Assembly: GCA_035607435.1 (NCBI GenBank)
Contig: DATMZU010000467.1
Coordinates: 1 to 19,920, forward strand
Length of the DNA: 19,920 bases
Direction: 5' to 3'
Origin: DASYKS01 sp035607435
GTDB taxonomy: Bacteria > Acidobacteriota > Thermoanaerobaculia > Multivoradales > UBA5704
The notes beneath the pieces are model-generated. The model was not told where the DNA came from and searched no databases. It saw nothing but the letters and a program-made list of their open reading frames with translations. Made by a program: the position numbers and the translations under genes. Positions 12,502 to 19,412 of this stretch are shown here, piece after piece (within the stretch, counting starts at the first letter, position 1; each line of letters starts with the position of its first letter).

Positions 12502-13062
12502 ATGACGAACCTAGAGGACGGCGCGACCTTTCGAGACGGGATCGAGGCGGATCTCGAGCTGGATCTTGGCGCATTGAACGAGCTGCCCGCGACCGAACGG
12601 GCCGCGTTGGCCCGGGTCGGCGGCTTGCTCGCCGAGAGCCGGATTGCCGTGCGCCCCGATTTCCGCACCGCGGTCATGGCCGCGCTGCCGCCCGCCGGCT
12701 GGGAATCCCGCCATCCCCGCACCTGGAGCTTCCCGCTCGCCGCCTGCTTCCTGCTCGCGACGTTCGCCGCCTCGGCGGTCGTCTTCTTCCTCGGCGGCGG
12801 TTCCGCCGCGGGAGCGGGCGCCGGTTCGAGCCTGCTCGGCGCCGCGGTCGCGATCGGCAATCTGCTCCAGGCGGCGGTCCTCGCGGGCGCCGGCCTGCTC
12901 ACCGCCACCTGGAAAGGCTTCGGCCTGGCGATCGGCGAGACGTTCTCCTCGCCGCTGCGCATGATCCTGTTCGGCGCCGTGGTGGTCGGCTTGAACCTCC
13001 TGCTGATCTCGCTGGTTCGGCGACGCAAAGAAGCTCCGGGGATTCTGCGGGCTCGGCGGTAG
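12502..13062 (+). CDS. Putative anti-sigma membrane protein
   Basis: The 186-residue product has a cytoplasmic N-terminal region (LGALNELPATERAALARVGGLL...RPDFRTAVMAALP) resembling the short segment by which some anti-sigma proteins contact an ECF sigma factor. Three membrane helices follow, at about 75-97, 110-134 and 153-172, and then a basic tail (RRRKEAPGILRARR). There is no zinc-binding HxxxCxxC motif, so it is not a standard ZAS-domain protein. The start is uncertain: ATG 12502 is chosen, but a TTG at 12415, five bases after the sigma-factor stop, is in frame and would add 29 polar residues. The role is inferred mainly from its position directly after the sigma-factor gene. Confidence 0.7.
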   Translation: MTNLEDGATFRDGIEADLELDLGALNELPATERAALARVGGLLAESRIAVRPDFRTAVMAALPPAGWESRHPRTWSFPLAACFLLATFAASAVVFFLGGGSAAGAGAGSSLLGAAVAIGNLLQAAVLAGAGLLTATWKGFGLAIGETFSSPLRMILFGAVVVGLNLLLISLVRRRKEAPGILRARR

Positions 13063-13083
13063 GGCCGGACACACACAGGCGAG

Positions 13084-13244
13084 CCCCCCTCCTGTCCTCC
13101 CCCACAAGGGGGGAGGGACGACTTGGGTCGGCCCGCAGGATTCAGAACGATCGGCACCTCCACCCAGATTTAAGAGAACCCCAGGAAACGGCAAAGCGCA
13201 CCAGCCGGGTCCCTCCCCCCTTGCGGGGGAGGACAGGAGGGGGG
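13084..13244. repeat. 161-bp element with 36-bp terminal inverted repeats
   Basis: The left arm 13084-13119 and right arm 13209-13244 are reverse complements with one mismatch in 36. Each arm itself contains a partial palindrome (CCTCCCCC...AAGGGGGGAGG), so each can fold alone or the two can pair. The 89-bp interior is non-coding as far as I can see. Arms of this CCTCCTGTCCTCCCCC type look like a dispersed MITE-like repeat. The element fills most of the 227-nt gap between the anti-sigma-like and bactofilin-like genes. Confidence 0.9.
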
Positions 13245-13275
13245 TAACCGTCACCCCGATCCTCCCGCCAAGCGA

Positions 13276-13281
13276 TACACT
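13276..13281 (+). promoter_or_regulatory. Candidate -10 element of the bactofilin-like gene
   Basis: TACACT (4 of 6 matches to TATAAT) lies 8 nt before the GTG start at 13290, with no Shine-Dalgarno. This is another instance of the leaderless pattern. It follows 31 nt after the inverted-repeat element. Confidence 0.4.
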
Positions 13282-13289
13282 TCCCCGCC

Positions 13290-14216
13290 GTGCCAATCCG
13301 CTCCCTCTTCTTCACCGTTTTCATCCTCGCCCTGGCGGCCCATCCGGCCGGCGCCGCGCCGTTGCCCGCGGACCCCTCGGGTTCCGGCCAGGTGGCCCTC
13401 CGGTTGGAAAAAGGGAGCGTCGCGCGACATCAGCTGGTGGCGATCGGCCGCGATCTGATCCTCGACGGCGAAGCGCAGGCCGACGTCGCGGCGATCGAAG
13501 GGTCGGTGGCGATCTCCGGCAGCGTCACGGGCGACGTCGTGGTGCTCGGCGGCGATGCCCGGCTGGCGCCCACCGCTCGGATCGCGGGCGACGTGTTCGT
13601 CCTGGGCGGCACCATCTCCGCTTCGCCCGGCGCCCAGATCGAGGGGCGCTCGGTTTCGTACCGCAACGCCTCGGTCGCCTGGATGACTCTGCTCGAAGGT
13701 CCCAGCCTCGGTCTCGAAAGCCGCTCCACGGTGGTCGTAGGAGCGAAGCTCGCCCTGCTCGCGGCCTGGTCCGCGCTCCTGATGCTCCTGTTCGCCGCCT
13801 GCGGCCGGCAGCTCATCTCGACCGCGGACGAGATCAAAGGCGAGCCGTTCCGCGGCTTTTTCACCGGCCTGGTCGGCGTGCTCGCCCTGGTGCTCACCGC
13901 CCTGTTCTTCAGCGCGTTCGCCGGGGCGTTGATCGGCGTGCCGCTGCTCGTGCTGGTGGTGCTCGCGGCGCTCGCGCTCAAGCTCTGGGGGATGGTCGCG
14001 GTGTTTTACGCCCTCGGCGATTTTCTGCTCACCCGCGTGTTCCGGCGCCGGATGCGCCCGGCGAGCGCAGCGACCCTCGGCCTGCTGCTGCTCGGCCTGG
14101 TCAAATTCGTCCCCTATTTAGGGGTGTGGGCCTGGACGATCGCGTCCCTGATCGGCGTCGGCGCCACCCTCGCGACGAAGTTCGGCAGCCGCGCGCCCTG
14201 GTTTCAAGGGGCTTGA
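13290..14216 (+). CDS. Membrane protein with bactofilin-like beta repeats
   Basis: The 308-residue product starts with a signal peptide (SLFFTVFILALAAHPAGA). A region at about 45-125 follows, built of short repeated turns (GDVVVLGGDARLAPTARIAG, then GDVFVLGGTISASPGAQIEG) like the right-handed beta helix of bactofilin/polymer-forming proteins. The C-terminal half (about 145-300) has roughly five membrane helices. Fusion of an extracytoplasmic beta-helix to a multi-pass membrane domain suggests an envelope assembly or sensing role. Its position after a sigma/anti-sigma pair would fit a sigma-controlled envelope gene, but an inverted-repeat element and its own candidate promoter separate them. 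The GTG start is chosen for the signal peptide. Function is not established. Confidence 0.82.
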   Translation: MPIRSLFFTVFILALAAHPAGAAPLPADPSGSGQVALRLEKGSVARHQLVAIGRDLILDGEAQADVAAIEGSVAISGSVTGDVVVLGGDARLAPTARIAGDVFVLGGTISASPGAQIEGRSVSYRNASVAWMTLLEGPSLGLESRSTVVVGAKLALLAAWSALLMLLFAACGRQLISTADEIKGEPFRGFFTGLVGVLALVLTALFFSAFAGALIGVPLLVLVVLAALALKLWGMVAVFYALGDFLLTRVFRRRMRPASAATLGLLLLGLVKFVPYLGVWAWTIASLIGVGATLATKFGSRAPWFQGA

Positions 14217-14344
14217 GGCGGCACCCCCGGCATTTCGCCCGGGCCTCGGAAAGCGGATCGGAGTAGAATTGGCGGCACGAGGAGCCGTACAGCGCCTAAA
14301 GTCCGCATTTTGGAGGTTGGGCCATTTCGTCGAAGGAGACCGAC

Positions 14345-15592
14345 ATGAAGAGACGTCAATTCGGGATCACGCTATGCCTCACCGGCCTGGCGCTCTCGGT
14401 CGCCGCGGGCGCCCAGGAGATCCGGGTCAACTCGACCGGCGACATCAAGCAGCGCACCCCAGCGGCCGCGTTTTCGAACGACGGCGGCTTCCTGGTCACC
14501 TGGGTCAACGAGCGCGACGGCCTGGTCGCCCGCTCGTTCGGCCCGAACGGACAGCCCCGTGCTCTCGATCGCGTCCTGGTGCCGAACGTCAACCTGCCGT
14601 CGGTCCCCGGCGAAGGGGACGTCAAGGCCCAGCGCGAGCCCGCGATCGCGGCCCTGCCGAACGGCAACTTCCTGGTCGCCTGGAGCGAGGAGTCGGCGCA
14701 CCTCAAGTCGGACATCTTCTACGAGAAGCGCACGGTGCTCGACAAAGAGATCTTCGCGCAGCGCTTCGACCGGGCCGGCAACGCCCAGGGCGCCAAGTTC
14801 AAGGTCAACGAGAGCGCGGCCGACCTTCAGGAACGGCCGAAGATCGTGGTGTTCAACCGCCAAGTGGCGATCGCCTGGTCGACCAACGACGGCAACACCC
14901 CGGTGAAGGCGAACGAGGGGATCTTCGTGCGCCGCTATGACTTCCAGGGCAACGCGCTCGGCGCGGAGACCCGGGTCGGCGCGCCGGGCACTTTCGGCTA
15001 CAACCCGGCGGTGGTGGCCGATTCGGCGGGCGGTTTCGCGGTCGCCTGGGACGGTCCGGACGCCGACGGGCGCGGTGCCTTCGCCCGCTTCTACAACGAG
15101 AACGGCGCGCCGCGCGGCGCCGCGGTGCAGCTCAACACGACGACGCTCGGAGCCCAAGGGCGGCCCTCGCTCGCGCAGTTGGCCGACGGCTCGTTCCTGG
15201 CGCTCTGGCAGGGCCAGTTCGAAACCCCGCTCAAGAGCAGGATCTACAGCCAGACGGTCAACCGGGCCGGTCAAACCTTGAGCGTTCAGCGCCAGGTGAG
15301 CGACGGCGCCATGCCCTGGCACCTGTCGCCGATCGCCCTCGTGCGGCCGGGCAAGAGCCCGTCGGCCACCTGGGTCGAGTGGACCCCGGCGTTCCCGAAC
15401 GGAGTCTTCAGCGTCGATCTGGCGGGCGGTGCGCCGGCCGGCGCGAAAGCGAAGCTCAGCGAGCGCCAGATCGGTGCGGCCTATGAGCTCTCGGCGGCGA
15501 CCAACGCGCGCGGCGAGCTGCTGCTGGTTTGGGAAGGCTTCAACGGCGGCGACAAGCCGGGCATCACGGCGAAGGTTTTGCGCGTCCCGTAG
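14345..15592 (+). CDS. Secreted repeat protein, probably beta-propeller-like
   Basis: The 415-residue product has a signal peptide (FGITLCLTGLALSVAAGAQ) and five or more repeats of about 50-60 residues. Their shared pattern is P-A-[IV]-A, a short turn, then G-[NGS]-F-x-V-[AT]-W and a strand ending in x-R-[FY]-x-x-x-G-[NQ]. Examples are AFSNDGGFLVTWVNE, ALPNGNFLVAWSEE, DSAGGFAVAWDG and QLADGSFLALWQG. Such blades usually fold as a beta-propeller. No catalytic or metal site is evident and no C-terminal sorting signal is seen. GAAGGAGACC lies about 5 nt before the ATG. Function is unknown; it is probably periplasmic or secreted. Confidence 0.82.
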   Translation: MKRRQFGITLCLTGLALSVAAGAQEIRVNSTGDIKQRTPAAAFSNDGGFLVTWVNERDGLVARSFGPNGQPRALDRVLVPNVNLPSVPGEGDVKAQREPAIAALPNGNFLVAWSEESAHLKSDIFYEKRTVLDKEIFAQRFDRAGNAQGAKFKVNESAADLQERPKIVVFNRQVAIAWSTNDGNTPVKANEGIFVRRYDFQGNALGAETRVGAPGTFGYNPAVVADSAGGFAVAWDGPDADGRGAFARFYNENGAPRGAAVQLNTTTLGAQGRPSLAQLADGSFLALWQGQFETPLKSRIYSQTVNRAGQTLSVQRQVSDGAMPWHLSPIALVRPGKSPSATWVEWTPAFPNGVFSVDLAGGAPAGAKAKLSERQIGAAYELSAATNARGELLLVWEGFNGGDKPGITAKVLRVP

Positions 15593-15626
15593 GGCGCCCG
15601 CGCTCGAACGACCCGGTAGGGGGCGG

Positions 15627-16667
15627 ATGGTACCGATGCACGACGCCCCCTGCCGCTTCTTCCTGCTGGCGATTTGTCTGTCGTCGGCGTTCGCCTGCCC
15701 CTCCCCTTCTTCCTCCCGTCCGAACGACCGGTCGGCCTCGGCCGCCGGATCGGACGTGCGCCCCGCCGGAGGGCGGTTTCCGCGGGCGAGCCGAAATGCC
15801 GCCCCCTCCCGGGCCCTGCCGCAAACCGCGGTGACGCGCGAAGAGATGATCCTGGCGTTCAACGCGGAGCGGACCCGCGCGGGGGTCTCGCCTCTGCGCG
15901 CCGACCCGGCGCTCGAACAGGTGGCCCAGGAGCGGGCCGACGCGATCGCCCGGAAAGGCGGACTGCCGAGCGAGGCCGAAGCCCCCCGGCTGCTCGGCGC
16001 GGTGCAGCGCCGTCTGGTTCAAGCGGGCTACACGGCTCACGGCTGGGTGGAGAGCATCGTGGCGAGCGACGGCGATCCGGGCCAGGTGATCGCCTACTGG
16101 CGCGGCGACCCGAGCTTTGCGGACATGCTGCGCGCCGACTATTCCGACCTCGGGCTCGGGGTGGCGAAGATCGGCGATACGCCGCTCTATCTGATGATCG
16201 TCGCCTGGCCGGAGCAGGAGATCTACTCCCGCGAGGTGCGCGGCCTCGGCGATCTCGCCGCCGTCCGGGCCGAGATGCTCGCCGGGGTGAACCGCCTGCG
16301 TGCCGAGGCGGGGGTACCGCCACTGGTCGAAAACGACCGGCTCGACGCGGCGGCCCAGGACCACGCCGAGGACATGCTTTCCCGCGGCTACTACGACCAC
16401 AAGTCGCCCGAAGGAAAACAGGTGGGCGACCGCCTGGCGGCGGAGGGCTATTCGTGGCGCCTGGCGGCGGAAAACCTCGCGGCCGGGCACGTCACGGTCG
16501 CCTCGGTGCTCGACGCCTGGATGCAGAGCTCCGGCCATCGCGCGAACCTGCTGCGGCCCAACGTCACCGATTTCGGCTTCGGGCTCGCCGTCGGCCCGTT
16601 CGACAGCCGCTATCGGGTGCTCTGGGTCCAGACCTTCGCCGCGCCCCTGCCCAGTTCGTCGCGGTAA
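15627..16667 (+). CDS. Lipoprotein with two CAP/SCP domains, the first degenerate
   Basis: The 346-residue product has a lipoprotein-like signal (CRFFLLAICLSSAFAC, Cys24) and a low-complexity linker. Two CAP (CAP/SCP/PR1-like) domains follow. Domain 2 (about 215-338) has the expected residues: H258 in YYDHKSP, E282 in AAENLAAG, and AWMQSSGHRANLL (H304). Domain 1 (about 73-195) opens in the same way (MILAFNAERTRAGVSPLRADPAL) and has a WRGDPSFADML match to the helix before GHR. It lacks the histidine and glutamate set, so it is probably a structural relic. CAP proteins are secreted and of diverse, mostly unknown function in bacteria. The start at 15627 has AGGGGGCGG before it; 15636 is an alternative. 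Confidence 0.88.
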   Translation: MVPMHDAPCRFFLLAICLSSAFACPSPSSSRPNDRSASAAGSDVRPAGGRFPRASRNAAPSRALPQTAVTREEMILAFNAERTRAGVSPLRADPALEQVAQERADAIARKGGLPSEAEAPRLLGAVQRRLVQAGYTAHGWVESIVASDGDPGQVIAYWRGDPSFADMLRADYSDLGLGVAKIGDTPLYLMIVAWPEQEIYSREVRGLGDLAAVRAEMLAGVNRLRAEAGVPPLVENDRLDAAAQDHAEDMLSRGYYDHKSPEGKQVGDRLAAEGYSWRLAAENLAAGHVTVASVLDAWMQSSGHRANLLRPNVTDFGFGLAVGPFDSRYRVLWVQTFAAPLPSSSR

Positions 16668-16715
16668 GGGAGGTTTGGAGCGACCCATCGAAGGGGCTCA
16701 CGGTCCGGCCAACCG

Positions 16716-16730
16716 GGCTATCATCTAGCC
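16716..16730 (+). promoter_or_regulatory. Dyad overlapping the -10 and start of the Fur-family gene
   Basis: GGCTA-TCATC-TAGCC ends at the base before the GTG start at 16731. A candidate -10, TATCAT (5 of 6), lies within it at 16719-16724, 6 nt before the GTG. An outer pair CTCACGG/CCGTGAG encloses the region from about 16697 to 16735. A regulator bound here would block initiation, so autoregulation is plausible. The arrangement also implies a leaderless mRNA. Confidence 0.5.
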
Positions 16731-17102
16731 GTGAGCGATCGAGACACCCATCAGCGGCGGGCGATCCGCAACGCGTTCCGCGAAGCCGGCCGGCCCTTGT
16801 CGCCGGTCGAGGTGCTCGCCGCCGCCTCGGTGGACGTGCCGAATCTGGGCACCGCGACGATCTACCGAACGGTCAAGTCGCTGGTCGAAGCGGGCTGGCT
16901 GATCCCCGTCGCCCTGCCCGGCGAGCCGCCGCGCTACGAGCTGGCCGGCAAGGATCACCATCACCACTTCCACTGCCGGGCCTGCGGCAAGCTGTTCGAG
17001 CTGGAGGGCTGTCCGGAAGGGTTGCGGCAGTTGACGCCGCCCGGCTTCCACTTGGACGCGCACGAGGTGGTCCTCTACGGCCAGTGCGCCGAGTGCGCCT
17101 GA
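16731..17102 (+). CDS. Fur-family metal-responsive transcriptional regulator
   Basis: The 123-residue product has an N-terminal winged helix (about 5-65: QRRAIRNAFREAGRPLSPVEVL, then GTATIYRTVKSLVEAGWL). A C-terminal metal-binding dimerisation domain follows. It shows the His-rich KDHHHHFHCRACGK (His76-79, His81, Cys82, Cys85) and closes with GQCAECA (Cys119, Cys122), forming the Cys4 structural zinc site. It is slightly short for the family, lacking the first N-terminal helix of classical Fur. Fur, Zur and PerR cannot be told apart from this sequence alone. The GTG start has no Shine-Dalgarno and overlaps a candidate -10/dyad, so it is probably leaderless and autoregulated. A multi-pass membrane protein gene follows after 43 nt. 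Confidence 0.92.
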   Translation: MSDRDTHQRRAIRNAFREAGRPLSPVEVLAAASVDVPNLGTATIYRTVKSLVEAGWLIPVALPGEPPRYELAGKDHHHHFHCRACGKLFELEGCPEGLRQLTPPGFHLDAHEVVLYGQCAECA

Positions 17103-17145
17103 AGCCGAGGTTTCAAGCCCTCGCCCGATCCGTCCGACCCCCGAA

Positions 17146-17925
17146 ATGCGGCTCGAATCCTCGATCGCGGCGCTCTGCTTCGCGCTGATCGTGTTCGCCG
17201 CGGGAGCGCACGCGGTCGTTCCCTGGCGGCTGCGGCGCACCGCCCCGGAAACGCGCCACTCCTGGGCGCTCGCAGCGGCCCTGCTGCTGGCGCTCGCGGC
17301 CCTGGCCTTCCTCACGCTGGTCGGTCGCTCGGAAGACGCGGCGCTCGCGAGCGGCCTCGTGCCCTTTTCCGCCAGCCGGCTGAGCCTCGCCTTCGGAACC
17401 ACCGCCGCCGCGCTCTGCCTCGCGGATCTCCTGCTCCTGTTCGCCTGGCGCCGCCTGGAAGATCGCGCCTGGCCGCTCCTCGCCCTCTTCGGAGCCGTCG
17501 TGATCGTCACCCAGGCCTTCACCCTCGCCGCCCTCGCCGGAGGAGACGGCAAAGCATCGTTGCCCCCCCTGGCCCTCCGCGCCGCGGTGCTCGCCGCCCT
17601 GGCGCTCGCCGCCAGCGAAGCCATCACCTCGAAAGCCCCCCGCCTCGCCCCCTTCGCCAGCCTCGCCGGCCTCGGCCTCCCGCTGTTCGCCTTCACCCTG
17701 CCGCAGCCTGTGCGCGAGCCGTTTCTCGCCGCCGGAGGCCTCGCGTTCCTCGGAGCGGCGGCCGCCCTCCTGTTCGCCACTCGCTTTTCCCTCCAGCCCC
17801 ACCGACGCCGCGCCCTCGCCCTCGCCGGCCTGATCCTCGCGGGATTTGCCTGGGCCAAGGCGGTCAACATCGCCGGGGCGTTGGCCGAGCAACTGCCGGC
17901 GGTGGAGGGACGGGAGGGGGAGTAG
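17146..17925 (+). CDS. Multi-pass membrane protein of unknown function
   Basis: The 259-residue product is mostly Ala and Leu, with about seven or eight predicted membrane helices. The first spans about 6-24, and the last, near 225-243, contains ALAGLILAGFAWAKAVNIAGAL. Short loops carry Arg and a few acidic residues (RRLEDRAW, SEDAALASG). No transporter motif, metal-binding cluster or catalytic pattern is visible, so I give no function. The 43-nt gap after the Fur-family gene on the same strand suggests co-transcription. That would make a metal-linked role possible but unproven. No clear ribosome binding site precedes the ATG at 17146. No terminator is visible after the gene. Confidence 0.75.
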   Translation: MRLESSIAALCFALIVFAAGAHAVVPWRLRRTAPETRHSWALAAALLLALAALAFLTLVGRSEDAALASGLVPFSASRLSLAFGTTAAALCLADLLLLFAWRRLEDRAWPLLALFGAVVIVTQAFTLAALAGGDGKASLPPLALRAAVLAALALAASEAITSKAPRLAPFASLAGLGLPLFAFTLPQPVREPFLAAGGLAFLGAAAALLFATRFSLQPHRRRALALAGLILAGFAWAKAVNIAGALAEQLPAVEGREGE

Positions 17926-17998
17926 GTGGCGGATGCCCGGGTGCCGCGGTTCGGCGTCGTCTGAAGGCGATTCAGTCCTGGGTTGATTGGGCCGGTGC

Positions 17999-18027
17999 CT
18001 GACTTCCGGTGAGTATTCCGCTAAGAT
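17999..18027 (+). promoter_or_regulatory. Candidate sigma-70-type promoter before the 260-aa/PIN pair
   Basis: CTGACT (17999-18004, 4 of 6 matches to TTGACA) is separated by 17 nt from TAAGAT (18022-18027, 4 of 6). Transcription would start near 18034, leaving a leader of about 28 nt with GGGAGG as ribosome binding site. Unlike the leaderless-type starts elsewhere, this unit has a conventional layout. Confidence 0.4.
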
Positions 18028-18061
18028 CACAAAGCTCGCTTAGGCGCGGGAGGCAACAGAA

Positions 18062-18844
18062 ATGACACTCCCAAATCATCTCCAAGTGCGTTTCAGGGGC
18101 GACGGGATTTCTCCTGCCCGGATTGCTGCAAGCGAGCTGTCACAGCTAGTTAAGAAGGTGGAGGAGTATGTAACGCAGCGGGTTTCCACCTGCCGACCCG
18201 ATCTCGCGAAGGATGAGATCATCGTATCCCTCAACTCCGTACAGGACTTGAGCGCCGGGTATGGCTTCGTCTCTTCGGTGCCGGATGCCGCTTCAGAAGC
18301 GTTTTTCGTTCTTGGCCGCGCCATCGAGGACCAGGATTTCTTAGGCCTTGGAAAGTCTTCGAGGGAGTTGGTCAAGACCATATCGTCCATTTCCCGTAGG
18401 CACTCTTGTGAAGCGGACTTGACGACGCCACTAGCGAATAAGGACTTCAAGGCAACGATTACTCAAGATACGAAGTTTGGCTCTTCCACCCGAATTGAAA
18501 GCGAGACCTCAATCTTTGGCTATCTGGAGAGGATTGGCGGAGCCAAGCCGCGGTTTACTCTCAGAGTTTCTGAAGCCGAGACCATTCATGGAGAGATCAG
18601 CGAAGCTGACGCCAAGGCTCTTGGTCCTAGATTGTATTCCTGGGTGGGCCTTTCCGGCGTTGCAAAGTGGGATCCTGTTTCCGGAGAGACGGTTGACTTT
18701 AAGGCAACCTCCATTCTTCCCTACAAAGACTCAAAGCTAGGCGACGCAATAAGTCGTCTCGGCGAGTCCATTGGCAGGTATTGGGACAAAGAGGCCGATG
18801 TTGACCGCGTGCTAGCCGCCGGTCGCGAGAGCCAAGATTTATGA
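18062..18844 (+). CDS. Unknown 260-residue protein coupled to a PIN-domain gene
   Basis: I do not recognise this protein. It is soluble-looking, with no signal peptide or membrane helix. It opens MTLPNHLQVRFRGDGISPARIAASELSQL, followed by a probable helix (VKKVEEYVTQRV) and alternating strands; the C-terminal part (KLGDAISRLGESIGRYW) is helical. GGGAGG lies about 7 nt before the ATG. Its stop overlaps the next ATG as ATGA, so it is translationally coupled to a PIN-domain protein. Codon use is clearly more AT-rich than in the rest of the window, suggesting recent acquisition. Position before a PIN nuclease suggests an antitoxin or a partner/sensor in a defence-type pair. It is long for an antitoxin and has no visible DNA-binding motif, so that role is only inferred. 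Confidence 0.75.
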   Translation: MTLPNHLQVRFRGDGISPARIAASELSQLVKKVEEYVTQRVSTCRPDLAKDEIIVSLNSVQDLSAGYGFVSSVPDAASEAFFVLGRAIEDQDFLGLGKSSRELVKTISSISRRHSCEADLTTPLANKDFKATITQDTKFGSSTRIESETSIFGYLERIGGAKPRFTLRVSEAETIHGEISEADAKALGPRLYSWVGLSGVAKWDPVSGETVDFKATSILPYKDSKLGDAISRLGESIGRYWDKEADVDRVLAAGRESQDL

Positions 18845-19322
18845 GCCTGGCTTTTCTGGACACCCAGATTTTGGTCTGGGGAATCAAAAAGGAATGCACG
18901 GCGGGACAAGAAGAAATGATTGAGAGGGCCGAATATTTCCTGAAACGTCTAGGTGAAACTGGCGATAAAGTCGCCGTTTCGGCGGTAGTCTTCGGGGAGA
19001 TGCTTCTCAGGGTGCCGATTGCCGAACACCAAAGAGCGTGGAACGAATTTACTCGTGACTTTATCGTGATCCCCTATGATGGCCCGGCCGCCCTTGCCGC
19101 GGCTAGGATTGGCGATCCCGGAGAGATGACGAAACGATAGCTGCCGTATTAAGCGACCCCGCAAAAAGCAAGGCAGCGATCAAGGCGGACTGCCAGATCG
19201 TCGGGACAGCTCTCAGCCGCGGCGCATCCGTTTTGTACTCCGAGGACGAAGGCTTACGTAACCTCGCCAAGGGCTTCGTTGAAGCGAGGCCGATGTTCGG
19301 AAAGCCGAACAGCCAGGTCTAG
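18841..19322 (+). pseudogene. PIN-domain nuclease (VapC-like), frameshifted near 19117
   Basis: PIN domains are Mg-dependent RNases typical of VapC toxins. The first frame (18841-19140) has MSLAFLDTQILVWGI with the first acidic residue (D7) and SAVVFGEMLLRV with the second (E53). It stops shortly after ARIGDPGEMTKR. The rest of the fold is in another frame: RDDETIAAVLSDPAKSKAAIKADCQ, then IVGTALSRGA and YSEDEGLRNLAKGF, ending at 19320-19322. One missing base at the CCC run 19117-19119 explains the break: a fourth C gives a continuous protein of about 160 residues with all PIN acidic positions. It may therefore be a sequencing error rather than a dead gene. It overlaps the preceding gene by ATGA. 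Confidence 0.75.
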
Positions 19323-19340
19323 GTCCGGACGTTCGTGTGG

Positions 19341-19373
19341 CGTCATCTCGAGCGCGGACGAGGGGTGGGGTGG
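19341..19373 (+). repeat. Degenerate copy of the repeat at 3533-3568
   Basis: CGTCATCTCGAGCGCGGACG and the following AGGGGTGGGGTGG parallel GTCACCCCGAGCG...GCGAGGGGTCTGGGG at 3533-3568. The match is partial, so this may be an old copy of the same dispersed element. It lies in the short gap between the PIN-domain and XRE-like genes. Confidence 0.35.
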
Positions 19374-19398
19374 AGTGAGGGATGGGGGCGGTTTGAAG

Positions 19399-19404
19399 TA
19401 GAGT
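19399..19404 (+). promoter_or_regulatory. Candidate -10 element of the XRE-like gene
   Basis: TAGAGT (4 of 6 matches to TATAAT) lies 8 nt before the ATG at 19413 and no Shine-Dalgarno is present. It fits the window-wide leaderless pattern. Confidence 0.35.
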
Positions 19405-19412
19405 TTCTCTCC

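Noticed and set aside
14372..15862. 496-codon minus-strand ORF opposite the secreted repeat protein
   Set aside because: It is an antisense shadow of a GC-rich gene with no recognisable domain.
19100..19140. Programmed -1 frameshift in the PIN gene
   Set aside because: There is no slippery heptamer or following stem-loop. A missing base in the CCC run explains the break more simply.
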